Notes under the pieces: model-generated | The model's database searches: none | The model's input: only the letters and a program-made list of their open reading frames with translations | Told to the model about the DNA's origin: nothing | Source: Bacteroidota bacterium | Lineage (GTDB): Bacteria > Bacteroidota > Bacteroidia > Chitinophagales > Saprospiraceae | Length of the DNA: 44,308 bases | Assembly: GCA_963169325.1 (NCBI GenBank) | Contig: CAUJEY010000067.1 | Coordinates: 1 to 44,308, forward strand | Reading direction: 5' to 3' | Program-made: the position numbers and the translations under genes | Shown here: one piece after another, positions 8,911 to 15,599 of the stretch | Layout of the letters: each line of letters begins with the position of its first letter | Position numbering within the stretch: position 1 is the stretch's first letter

Positions 8911-9687
8911 ATGAAAATACTCATACTCGCCGGCGGATACGGCTCCCGGCTCAGCGAAGAAACGGGCGTACGGCCGAAACCGATGGTAGAAATAGGCGGG
9001 AGGCCTATCCTCTGGCATATTATGAAAATCTATTCGCACTATGGATTTACCGATTTTGTCATCCTTTGCGGATACAAGGCTTATGTGATCAAGGAATATT
9101 TTGCGCAATACTTCCTCCATCACTCCGATGTGACGTTCGACCTGGCCAACAACAAAATGGAAATCCATAACAACCTCAGCGAACCCTGGAAAGTGACCCT
9201 CCTGGACACCGGCCTCGATACCATGACCGGCGGGCGCGTGCTGCGGGCCAAACCCTTTCTCCAGCCCGGCGAACCCTTTATGCTCACCTACGGCGACGGC
9301 GTGTCCAATATCGACATCGCCGCACTGGTGGACTTCCATAAAAACCACGGCAAGGCGATCACCATGACCTCCTCCCAGCCCGAAGGCCGCTTCGGCGCCC
9401 TCGATATCATCGACGGCGGGCAGGTGAGCAAATTCGTGGAAAAACCCAAAGGCGAAGGCGGCTGGATCAATGCCGGCTTCTTTGTATGCGAACACCAGGT
9501 GTTCGACTATATCCGCGAAGGCAATGCCACCATCTTCGAACGCTCGCCGCTCGAAGAACTCGCCGCCGCCGGCGAACTATATACCTACAAACACCCCGGT
9601 TTCTGGCACCCTATGGATACGCTGCGGGATAAAATGACCCTCGACACCCTGTGGCAGCAAGGCAAAGCGCCGTGGAAAATGTGGTGA
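8911..9687 (+). CDS. rfbF: Glucose-1-phosphate cytidylyltransferase
   Basis: 258 residues, the standard RfbF length. The N-terminus carries the nucleotidyltransferase signature L-A-G-G-Y-G-S-R-L followed by R-P-K-P-M-V-E-I-G-G-R-P. Family features include Y-G-D-G-V-S-N-I-D at about 130, F-V-E-K-P near 175, and a late H-P-G-F-W-H-P-M-D-T-L-R-D segment. It makes CDP-glucose from CTP and glucose-1-phosphate, the entry step to CDP-linked deoxysugars. Its partner dehydratase follows, but a ~220-bp gap containing a MITE-like palindromic element lies between them, which is unusual for this gene pair. Confidence 0.95.
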   Translation: MKILILAGGYGSRLSEETGVRPKPMVEIGGRPILWHIMKIYSHYGFTDFVILCGYKAYVIKEYFAQYFLHHSDVTFDLANNKMEIHNNLSEPWKVTLLDTGLDTMTGGRVLRAKPFLQPGEPFMLTYGDGVSNIDIAALVDFHKNHGKAITMTSSQPEGRFGALDIIDGGQVSKFVEKPKGEGGWINAGFFVCEHQVFDYIREGNATIFERSPLEELAAAGELYTYKHPGFWHPMDTLRDKMTLDTLWQQGKAPWKMW

Positions 9688-9712
9688 GGAGGGGGAATAT
9701 GACTGCGCATCC

Positions 9713-9727
9713 AGACCTTCCAGGTTT
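9713..9727 (+). repeat. Half-site of the hairpin repeat found at 12132
   Basis: AGACCTTCCAGGTTT matches 14 of 15 bases of the left arm of the perfect hairpin at 12132-12164. Here the right arm is missing, and the MITE-like element begins six bases downstream. It may be a solo arm of a dispersed palindrome, or one truncated when the neighbouring element arrived. Confidence 0.5.
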
Positions 9728-9732
9728 CCAGA

Positions 9733-9890
9733 GAGGCTGTATCGTAAGTAAACACGAAAAGATGAACACAAAATTATTTTAACACATAGGCACATAGGCC
9801 ACATAGTATTCGCGCTATGTGACCTATGTGCCTATGTGTTAAAATACAAATCTGCCATGTTTTTTAAAAAGTGACTTATGATACAGCCTC
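9733..9890. mobile_element. MITE-like palindromic element, copy 1
   Basis: A 158-bp non-coding element. It is bounded by GAGGCTGTATCGTAAGT (9733-9749) and ACTTATGATACAGCCTC (9874-9890), inverted copies matching at 16 of 17 bases. Inside is a long hairpin with 31-nt arms (9776-9806 and 9815-9845, one mismatch) and an 8-nt loop. A second copy with the same layout lies at 34614-34768. Terminal inverted repeats, small size, no ORF and multiple copies fit a non-autonomous element moved by a transposase elsewhere in the genome. No clear target-site duplication is seen. It separates rfbF from rfbG, and the hairpin could act on read-through or mRNA processing. Confidence 0.7.
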
Positions 9891-9907
9891 GTCTAAAAAA
9901 ATAGAAA

Positions 9908-10987
9908 ATGAATCTTTCCACCTTTAAAGATAAAAAAGTCCTCATCACGGGCCATACCGGTTTCAAAGGCGCCTGGCTCAGCATCTGGCTGCATCAGTTG
10001 GGCGCCGACTTGTCCGGCATTGCCCTCGATCCGCAGCACCCCGACGGCGTTTTTCTGCGGAGCGGTATCGGCTCGCGTATGCGGGATCACCGCGCCGATA
10101 TTCGCGATTTGGACCGGATGAAAGCCATTTTTGCGGAGGAACAGCCGGAAATCGTATTCCACCTGGCTGCCCAGCCGCTGGTGCTGGAGAGTTACCGCGA
10201 TCCGGCCGCCACGTTCGCCATTAATACTCAGGGCACGGCCCATATTCTGGAAGCGATCCGTTGCACACCTTCCGTGCGGGCAGCCGTGCTGATTACGACC
10301 GATAAGTGTTACGAAAACCAGGAGTGGGTACATGGCTACCGGGAAAGCGACCCGATGGGTGGGCACGACCCTTACAGCGCCAGCAAAGGCGCCGCCGAAA
10401 TTGTCATCTCCTCCTACCGCCGCTCCTTTTTTGCAACCGGACACCCCACGGCCATCGCTTCTGCCCGGGCAGGAAACGTGATCGGCGGCGGCGACTGGTC
10501 GGACAACCGCCTTGTGCCCGACATTATCCGGGCCATCGAAGACGGCCGGACCCTGGAAATTCGCAGCCCCGCCGCCGTTCGCCCCTGGCAACACGTGGTG
10601 GAACCGCTCGGCGGCTACCTTCTGCTCGCACAAAAACTGCTCGAAGACCCCGCCCGCTTCGCCGGCGCCTGGAACTTCGGTCCGCTGCCGCATAGCGTAC
10701 ATACCGTTGGAACGGTGGTGGAAGCGTTTTTTCAATATTTCCGGAAAAACATAAAGGAAACCCCGGCCGGCTGGCGCGATACCTCCGACCCCAACCAGCC
10801 CCACGAGGCCGGATTACTCATGCTCGATATCAGCAAAGCCATTCACCGGCTGGGTTGGCAACCCGCGCTGAGTTTTCCCGAAACGGTGGGCATGACCGCC
10901 GATTGGTATGCGCGGTTTGCCAATACCGATGTTTGGGAATTGTGTGTTGGGCAGATTGAGGATTATCAGGAACGGTTTCGTATATAA
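9908..10987 (+). CDS. rfbG: CDP-glucose 4,6-dehydratase
   Basis: 359 residues, typical of RfbG. An extended SDR: G-H-T-G-F-K-G-A-W-L-S dinucleotide-binding loop at about residues 15-25, H-L-A-A-Q-P-L-V near 82, T-T-D-K-C-Y-E-N at about 124-131, and catalytic Y-S-A-S-K at about 155-159. The R-P-W-Q-H-V segment (about 224) is typical of CDP-glucose dehydratases. The reaction gives CDP-4-keto-6-deoxyglucose from CDP-glucose using bound NAD+. The product is the branch point for many CDP sugars. No RfbH (3-dehydrase) homologue follows; instead an RfbC-like epimerase, a DegT aminotransferase and a PglD-like acetyltransferase come next, which suggests a different end product. Confidence 0.95.
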   Translation: MNLSTFKDKKVLITGHTGFKGAWLSIWLHQLGADLSGIALDPQHPDGVFLRSGIGSRMRDHRADIRDLDRMKAIFAEEQPEIVFHLAAQPLVLESYRDPAATFAINTQGTAHILEAIRCTPSVRAAVLITTDKCYENQEWVHGYRESDPMGGHDPYSASKGAAEIVISSYRRSFFATGHPTAIASARAGNVIGGGDWSDNRLVPDIIRAIEDGRTLEIRSPAAVRPWQHVVEPLGGYLLLAQKLLEDPARFAGAWNFGPLPHSVHTVGTVVEAFFQYFRKNIKETPAGWRDTSDPNQPHEAGLLMLDISKAIHRLGWQPALSFPETVGMTADWYARFANTDVWELCVGQIEDYQERFRI

Positions 10988-11033
10988 AAATCAAAAAAAT
11001 TAATCTTCAGCATAAAGGCCGACAGGCAAAATA

Positions 11034-11555
11034 ATGTGGTTTGAGCAATTAACAGGATTTAGAGAAATTAGTCCGGAACAAGTTCGTCAGCATTTAGCCG
11101 TAAATGGAAGTGTCCTTACCTCATTGGTTAACGGAAAGCAGTTTCATTTTGGCAAATTAGAGGTACCTACCCTGACTGAGTTGAAGCACGTTGCACCTCC
11201 ACTGGAAAACATAAGTGAACATAAACATACCGTAACACAAGCATATTGTTCCGCCTTGCCAGTCGCCTATTCAAATATTGAATCAAATCTCTGGAAGGAA
11301 TTCGCAAAACTAATTTTAGCGGCAACTTATGAGGCAACATTCTATGCAGCGCTGAAAAACTATGAAAATACCGGCAATAACAGGGTCTATTTGACTTTAG
11401 TCGGTGGCGGCGTATTTGGCAATGCGTATGACTGGATTTTTGATGCTATTCGGAGTGCGGTAATGAAATTCCATTATACCCCGCTTGACGTTATGATAGT
11501 CAGTTATGGTAGTTCAAATTCAAGTGTCAGGCAATTCGTTGAATCACTTAACTAA
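11034..11555 (+). CDS. Low-GC protein of unknown function, possibly internally deleted
   Basis: 173 residues. The first ~55 residues (M-W-F-E-Q-L-T-G-F-R-E-I-S-P-E-Q-V) and the last ~110 (T-Q-A-Y-C-S-A-L-P-V-A-Y-S, then L-T-L-V-G-G-G-V-F-G-N and I-V-S-Y-G-S-S-N) resemble, from memory, the two ends of a longer uncharacterised family of roughly 350 residues. The glycine-rich loop recalls macro-domain-like folds. The middle of that family is not recognisable here; the join falls near residues 50-68. Base composition is visibly AT-richer than the genes on both sides, and the product has no obvious role in sugar biosynthesis. It may be a passenger gene acquired by transfer and then shortened. It starts 46 bp after rfbG and ends 16 bp before the epimerase gene. 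Function unknown. Confidence 0.6.
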   Translation: MWFEQLTGFREISPEQVRQHLAVNGSVLTSLVNGKQFHFGKLEVPTLTELKHVAPPLENISEHKHTVTQAYCSALPVAYSNIESNLWKEFAKLILAATYEATFYAALKNYENTGNNRVYLTLVGGGVFGNAYDWIFDAIRSAVMKFHYTPLDVMIVSYGSSNSSVRQFVESLN

Positions 11556-11571
11556 CCTTTAGAATCCATCC

Positions 11572-12150
11572 GTGCAATTCACACAACGTAAACTATCCGG
11601 CGTCTGGGAAATCCAACTCGCCCCCATACAGGACGAGCGCGGCTTTTTTATGCGCGCCTACGATACCGGTCTTTTTGAACAAGCCGGCCTGCACCGCCAA
11701 TGGATGCAGGAAAACCACTCCCGCAGCGAACGCGCCGGCATCATCCGCGGGCTGCATTTCCAGTTTCCGCCGTTCGCCGAAACCAAACTGGTGCGCTGCA
11801 TCCGCGGCGCCGTGCTGGATGTGTTCGTAGATTTGCGGCTCGGCTCGCCCACTTTCGGCCAATGGGACAGTATAGAGCTCTCCGAAACGAACAAAAAATT
11901 AATCTTTATCCCCCGGGGTTTTGCGCATGGTTTTTGTACACTCACCGAAGAGAGCGAAGTGCTCTATAAAGTGGACAATGTGTACAACCGCGAACACGAG
12001 GGCGGCCTGCTGTGGTCCGATCCCGAGATCGGTATAGATTGGCCCGTGCAAACGCCCGTGCTGTCGGAAAAGGATGGAAGGAACATGACGTTTCGTGAAT
12101 TTGTACAGAAGTATTCGGGTATACGCGCACCAGACTTTCCAGGTTTTTGA
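11572..12150 (+). CDS. rfbC: dTDP-4-dehydrorhamnose 3,5-epimerase-like protein (RfbC family)
   Basis: 192 residues, cupin fold, normal RfbC length. Start is GTG at 11572. Key residues are present: R-G-F-F in strand 1, the catalytic-base histidine in R-G-L-H-F-Q, the aspartate in V-F-V-D-L-R, P-R-G-F-A-H-G-F, the tyrosine in V-L-Y-K-V, and the late W-S-D-P-E-I-G-I-D-W-P. RfbC enzymes epimerise C3 and C5 of nucleotide-linked 4-keto-6-deoxyglucose. The nearest upstream pathway genes make a CDP sugar, not a dTDP sugar, and no rmlA, rmlB or rmlD is in the window, so I infer action on CDP-4-keto-6-deoxyglucose. The last codons lie in a perfect palindromic repeat, so the C-terminus may have been changed by repeat insertion. 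Confidence 0.85.
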   Translation: MQFTQRKLSGVWEIQLAPIQDERGFFMRAYDTGLFEQAGLHRQWMQENHSRSERAGIIRGLHFQFPPFAETKLVRCIRGAVLDVFVDLRLGSPTFGQWDSIELSETNKKLIFIPRGFAHGFCTLTEESEVLYKVDNVYNREHEGGLLWSDPEIGIDWPVQTPVLSEKDGRNMTFREFVQKYSGIRAPDFPGF

Positions 12151-12164
12151 AACCTGGAAAGTCT
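12132..12164. repeat. Perfect 15-bp hairpin repeat overlapping the rfbC stop
   Basis: The arms AGACTTTCCAGGTTT (12132-12146) and AAACCTGGAAAGTCT (12150-12164) are exact inverted copies around a TTG loop. The left arm encodes the last RfbC residues (D-F-P-G-F) and the stop codon lies at the loop/right-arm junction. A 14/15 half-copy is at 9713-9727, so this looks like a dispersed palindrome and not a gene-specific terminator; no U-run follows. Immediately downstream, 12174-12196 carries short ATCGTAA-like repeats. Confidence 0.7.
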
Positions 12165-12200
12165 AAGTCTCACATCGTAAATCGTTAAATCGTAACTCAA

Positions 12201-13343
12201 ATGAACATACGCTTATTCAAACCTTCCGTAGGCGAAGAGGAACTGCAAAAAATCCGGGAAGCTTTCGAGCGCTCCTGGATCGGCCTGGGGCCTTTTGTGA
12301 ATGAATTTGAAACCGAATGGGAAAAATTTGTCGGTTGCAAAATGGCGGTCGGCGTCAATTCCGCCACCGCTGCCCTGCACCTGGCCCTGGCGGTATTCCG
12401 TTTTCCCGAAGGGAAAAAAGTGCTGGTGCCTTCGCTGACCTTCGCAGCTACGGCCACTGCCGTTTTGTACAACCGGCTGACGCCGGTATTCGTGGACAGC
12501 GACCCGGTGACGCTCGGCATGGACCTCGACGATTTGCAGCGCAAGTACGACAAAGACTGCGTGGCCGTGATGCCCGTACACTACGCCGGGCACCCGGTGG
12601 CCATGGAAAAACTCATGCCCTGGGCCCGCGAACGCGGCCTGAAGGTGATTGAGGATTGCGCGCACACGGCAGGCGCTATGTACAAGGGGCAAATACTCGG
12701 TTTGTGGGGCGATATCGGATGCTACAGTTTTGAAGAAAAAAAACTGATGACTACCGGCGACGGCGGCATGATGGTGACCAACGATCCCGAGCTGTTTCAC
12801 GACGTGAAAGCCATGCGCTGGGTGGGTATCGACAAAGACAACTGGAAAACCGCGCAGCAATACACCGGGACCAACCGCGATGCCATGCACTGGTTTTACG
12901 AAATCGCCGTGCTGGGCTACAAGTACAACATGAACGACCTGGCCGCCGCCATCGGCCTGGCGCAATTGAAAAAACTGCCGGCCATGAGTCGCCGCCGTTC
13001 GGAGATCATCCGGATGTATTTAGACGGGCTGGATGGCGTGCCGGGCGTGGAACCGCTGTTGCCGTTCGAGCCGGAAAACTACTGCTACCAGATGTTCGGC
13101 ATCCGGGCCGATCAGCGCGATGAACTGATGATCCACCTGAAATCGCAGGGCATCGCCACCGGCTGCCATTACACGCCGTTGAGTATTCAGCCCTTGTTCG
13201 CGCCCTGGGGCCACACCTGTCCTTTCGTGGAAGCCGAGCAGGAGCGTTTCATCACGCTGCCACTGCACGCCGACCTGACAGACGAAGAAGTACACTATGT
13301 GATCGACGGCATAAAAGTGTTCCATGAGCAAGCCGTTGTCTGA
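12201..13343 (+). CDS. DegT/DnrJ/EryC1/StrS-family PLP sugar aminotransferase
   Basis: 380 residues, fold-type I aminotransferase of the VioA/PglE/perosamine-synthase kind. The start M-N-I-R-L-F-K-P-S-V-G-E-E-E-L and the W-I-G-L-G-P-F-V loop are typical. P-S-L-T-F-A-A-T-A-T-A-V and V-I-E-D-C-A-H-T-A-G (the Asp that contacts the PLP ring nitrogen) precede the Schiff-base region C-Y-S-F-E-E-K-K-L-M-T-T-G-D-G-G; by alignment the second lysine should hold PLP. These enzymes transfer an amino group from glutamate to a keto nucleotide sugar. The gene overlaps the PglD-like acetyltransferase by 20 nt, so it most likely makes a 4-amino-4,6-dideoxy sugar that is then acetylated. Action in the WbpB/WbpD pathway is the alternative, but the sequence is not obviously WbpE-like. 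Confidence 0.87.
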   Translation: MNIRLFKPSVGEEELQKIREAFERSWIGLGPFVNEFETEWEKFVGCKMAVGVNSATAALHLALAVFRFPEGKKVLVPSLTFAATATAVLYNRLTPVFVDSDPVTLGMDLDDLQRKYDKDCVAVMPVHYAGHPVAMEKLMPWARERGLKVIEDCAHTAGAMYKGQILGLWGDIGCYSFEEKKLMTTGDGGMMVTNDPELFHDVKAMRWVGIDKDNWKTAQQYTGTNRDAMHWFYEIAVLGYKYNMNDLAAAIGLAQLKKLPAMSRRRSEIIRMYLDGLDGVPGVEPLLPFEPENYCYQMFGIRADQRDELMIHLKSQGIATGCHYTPLSIQPLFAPWGHTCPFVEAEQERFITLPLHADLTDEEVHYVIDGIKVFHEQAVV

Positions 13344-13986
13344 TCTCATAATATGGGGCGGCACCGGCAACTTCAAAGTGTTGTGTGAATTGCTGAAAAC
13401 GCAATTTCGCATCGCCGGCTATTTCGACAACAACCCCGATATTCCAAAAGAATACCGGGGCATCCCCTGCCTGGGCAACCGGGCGGCGTTTTTGGACTGG
13501 GTGCGGCAATTCGACGGCACTGAAAAGCCGTCGTTTATCGTGAGTATCGGTCCCGGTTACGGGCAAGTGCGCCTCGATGTACACGAGGAGATCAAATCGT
13601 TCGGCCTGCACCCCATCACGGCGGTACACCGCACGGCATTTGTAGCAGAAAATGCCCGGCTGGGCGAAGGCTCGCAGGTGTATGCCAATGCGGCCGTGTG
13701 TGTGGATGCGCAGGTGGGGCGTGCCTGCATCATCAATACCGGGGCGTCGGTGGATCACGAGTGCGTGCTCGGCGACGGCGTTTCCGTTGGGCCCGGCGCC
13801 AGATTGGCGGGTTTGGTGCAAGTTGGTAAAAATGCCGATATTTACACCGGGGCGGTTGTGCTGCCCCGGATTCGGATCGGCGCCGGGGCTATTGTAGGCG
13901 CCGGGGCCGTGGTGTTGAAAGATGTGCCCGATTTCGCGGTAGTGGCTGGAAACCCGGCCCGAATCATCAAAGAACGAAGGGAATAA
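13324..13986 (+). CDS. PglD-like sugar O/N-acyltransferase
   Basis: 220 residues with the two-part PglD layout. An N-terminal Rossmann-like sugar-nucleotide-binding domain starts I-I-W-G-G-T-G-N-F-K and includes S-I-G-P-G-Y. A C-terminal left-handed beta-helix of hexapeptide repeats runs from about residue 95 to the end. The catalytic histidine region I-N-T-G-A-S-V-D-H-E-C is present, as are the G-A-G-A-V-V turn and the closing V-A-G-N-P-A-R motif. Known family members acetylate the 4-amine of UDP- or dTDP-4-amino-6-deoxysugars with acetyl-CoA. The ATG lies inside the aminotransferase gene (20-nt overlap), so the two are translationally coupled and act in sequence. The carrier nucleotide here is inferred from rfbF/rfbG to be CDP. 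Confidence 0.87.
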   Translation: MSKPLSDLIIWGGTGNFKVLCELLKTQFRIAGYFDNNPDIPKEYRGIPCLGNRAAFLDWVRQFDGTEKPSFIVSIGPGYGQVRLDVHEEIKSFGLHPITAVHRTAFVAENARLGEGSQVYANAAVCVDAQVGRACIINTGASVDHECVLGDGVSVGPGARLAGLVQVGKNADIYTGAVVLPRIRIGAGAIVGAGAVVLKDVPDFAVVAGNPARIIKERRE

Positions 13987-13999
13987 TCGTTCGACGCCT

Positions 14000-14007
14000 T
14001 ACATTTG
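14000..14007 (+). promoter_or_regulatory. Possible -7 promoter element before the small secreted protein
   Basis: TACATTTG matches TAnnTTTG and lies 20 bp before the ATG at 14027. No convincing -33 TTTG is found at the right spacing, so this is a weak call. If real, the small secreted protein would have its own promoter inside the locus. Confidence 0.25.
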
Positions 14008-14026
14008 ACCGAAATACGCGCGCTTT

Positions 14027-14383
14027 ATGAAAAGACTTTTATTTTTTGGAATACTGACTTTGTCCCTGCCGGCCTTCGGCCTCACGCAAAACAAAGGTAT
14101 TTTAAAGGTGTTTTTCACCGAAAAACAATCCAGTCAGGACTTGACGGCGCTCAAAAAAAACATGCTGGAAATTTACAATATTCAATTGGATTACAACCAT
14201 TTGAAATTTGATAAAAATAGTCACCTGGAGGAAATTGCCTTTACCGTTGATTTTCGAAACGGGCTAAAATGCGGCTACGGTCCGGTTGTAGTGGGCAGAA
14301 AAAAGCAATTCGGTTTTTCCCGTGATTACCGGAAAAGGGCGAAGTCTCCCTGCTTCTGTGGCGAAGTCCGCAGGTGGCGGTAG
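14027..14383 (+). CDS. Small secreted protein of unknown function
   Basis: 118 residues. The N-terminus M-K-R-L-L-F-F-G-I-L-T-L-S-L-P-A-F-G-L-T-Q is a good Sec signal peptide. The mature part has an L-T-A-L-K-K-N-M helix, then I-Q-L-D-Y-N-H-L-K-F-D-K-N-S-H-L. This resembles, from memory, a small domain found at the C-terminus of some Bacteroidota M56/BlaR1-like peptidases; I cannot name it with certainty. The last ~30 residues are very basic and contain C-F-C-G, unlike a normal end, so a late frameshift or fusion to repeat DNA is possible. It is AT-richer than its neighbours and is followed directly by a repeat block. Its link with polysaccharide synthesis is unclear. Confidence 0.55.
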   Translation: MKRLLFFGILTLSLPAFGLTQNKGILKVFFTEKQSSQDLTALKKNMLEIYNIQLDYNHLKFDKNSHLEEIAFTVDFRNGLKCGYGPVVVGRKKQFGFSRDYRKRAKSPCFCGEVRRWR

Positions 14384-14391
14384 CGGGGGAT

Positions 14392-14491
14392 AAAGTCAAA
14401 ATGTAAAAGTCAAAATGTAAAATGTAAAAGTCTAACTTTTACATTTTGACTTTTACATTTTGACTTTGAATAACTTTTACATTTTGACTTT
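14392..14491. repeat. Direct/inverted repeat block forming the leader of the CgeB-like gene
   Basis: Units of AAAGTCAAAATGTAAAA occur repeatedly on the left (14392-14431). Their reverse complement CTTTTACATTTTGACTTT occurs repeatedly on the right (14436-14467 and 14473-14491). The whole can fold into a long AT-rich hairpin around a 4-nt loop, with the third inverted unit left unpaired. It ends six bases before the ATG at 14497, so repeat DNA supplies the entire 5' leader of that gene. It may be a dispersed genomic repeat. Confidence 0.7.
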
Positions 14492-14496
14492 AAAAA

Positions 14497-15537
14497 ATGA
14501 AGTGTTTATTGTTAGCGCCGCTGCAATACCCGTTTATTAATTCCATCATAGCGGGGATCGAGCAGGAAGGCATTGAGTTAAAAAGTGTTGATTATCAGCA
14601 ATTTTTCTCCCCCCGGAAAAACAGTTGGTACAACAACTATACCGCGCTTCCCAAGAAAATCCGAAACATCTGGGAAGAGCCGTATGTCAAAAAAGCGAAC
14701 GAAGAGTATCTCCGTATTTTCCGCGAGTTCAACCCCGACCTGGTGCTGATTTACAACAACCAGTTGGTACTGCCTGATTTGCTGGAACAATTTAAAAAGA
14801 CATCGCGGGTTGCTTTTATGCTGGGCGATAACCCCTTGTACACGCCTACCAGTATTTACAACCTGCATATCCTGTTTCAGGCCGACTACGTGATCTGTCC
14901 GGATTCGATGTGGCGCGACCAACTGACCCTCATGGGTGTGCAAAACGCGGTGTTCGATTGTTTTGGGTTCAACGAAGCGGTGTATCACCCCATGACTGTG
15001 AGCGAAACCGACCGGCAGCAGTATCAATCGGACTTTATATATGTGGGTAGCGCCAGCAAAACCAACTGGGGATACAAGCGCATGTTGTTTCTCAATCTGT
15101 TCCGGAATTTAGATATGCGCGCCTATATCAGCGGAAACATGGATCGCTGGCTGGCGTTTTTTCCGGAGGTAAAAGACAAAGTCATTCCGCACAATCGTTT
15201 CGATGCCGGGTTCAATAACCTGGTGTACAACTGTAGCAAAATCGCGCCGGTGGAACAGGTGCCCTCTTTGTTCAAGGGTATTCATGTGCGCGTATTCGAT
15301 ATTTTGGGCGCCGGCATACTTCCGCTGTGCGAATACAGTGCCGATTTGTGCGCTGTTTTTGAGGGAATGGATATTCCTGTTATAAAAAATTATTCGGAAG
15401 CCGAGGAAATGGCGCGGTTTTGGTTAGAGAACGAATCGAAAAGATTAGAATATGTGCAGTCGATGCGCGAACGGGTCGTACAACAATATGCCCCGCCTTT
15501 AGTCATCCGGCGCATGGTTGATCATATTTTCAAATAA
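14497..15537 (+). CDS. CgeB-like glycosyltransferase (GT-B fold)
   Basis: 346 residues. It has the pattern of CgeB/DUF3880-type glycosyltransferases: an N-terminal domain with F-N-P-D-L-V-L-I-Y-N-N-Q, a middle segment A-F-M-L-G-D-N-P-L-Y, then G-F-N-E-A-V-Y-H-P and D-F-I-Y-V-G-S-A-S at the start of the C-terminal Rossmann domain. Near the end, H-V-R-V-F-D-I-L-G-A-G-I-L-P-L resembles the usual R-x-F-E-x-x-A-x-G donor-site motif. No signal peptide is present, so it acts in the cytoplasm. Substrates unknown. It is preceded by a repeat block and followed by a gap with an 8-bp perfect hairpin before the polymerase gene. Confidence 0.78.
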   Translation: MKCLLLAPLQYPFINSIIAGIEQEGIELKSVDYQQFFSPRKNSWYNNYTALPKKIRNIWEEPYVKKANEEYLRIFREFNPDLVLIYNNQLVLPDLLEQFKKTSRVAFMLGDNPLYTPTSIYNLHILFQADYVICPDSMWRDQLTLMGVQNAVFDCFGFNEAVYHPMTVSETDRQQYQSDFIYVGSASKTNWGYKRMLFLNLFRNLDMRAYISGNMDRWLAFFPEVKDKVIPHNRFDAGFNNLVYNCSKIAPVEQVPSLFKGIHVRVFDILGAGILPLCEYSADLCAVFEGMDIPVIKNYSEAEEMARFWLENESKRLEYVQSMRERVVQQYAPPLVIRRMVDHIFK

Positions 15538-15541
15538 TCTT

Positions 15542-15572
15542 CGGCAGTGGGGGCCTTCATGCTGCACTGCCG
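15542..15572 (+). other. 8-bp perfect hairpin between glycosyltransferase and polymerase genes
   Basis: CGGCAGTG (15542-15549) and CACTGCCG (15565-15572) are exact inverted copies around a 15-nt loop. There is no following U-run, so a classical terminator is unlikely. It may be an mRNA-stability or processing structure, or part of a dispersed repeat. Confidence 0.4.
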
Positions 15573-15599
15573 GCGCTTGCAAACCGATTTAACGTAACC

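Noticed and set aside
14005-14211. 68-codon open frame overlapping the small secreted protein
   Set aside because: Different frame, no signal peptide or domain; the frame at 14027 has a clear signal peptide.
15542-15572. Rho-independent terminator after the CgeB-like gene
   Set aside because: The stem is good but there is no following U-run and the loop is 15 nt, so I list it only as a hairpin.
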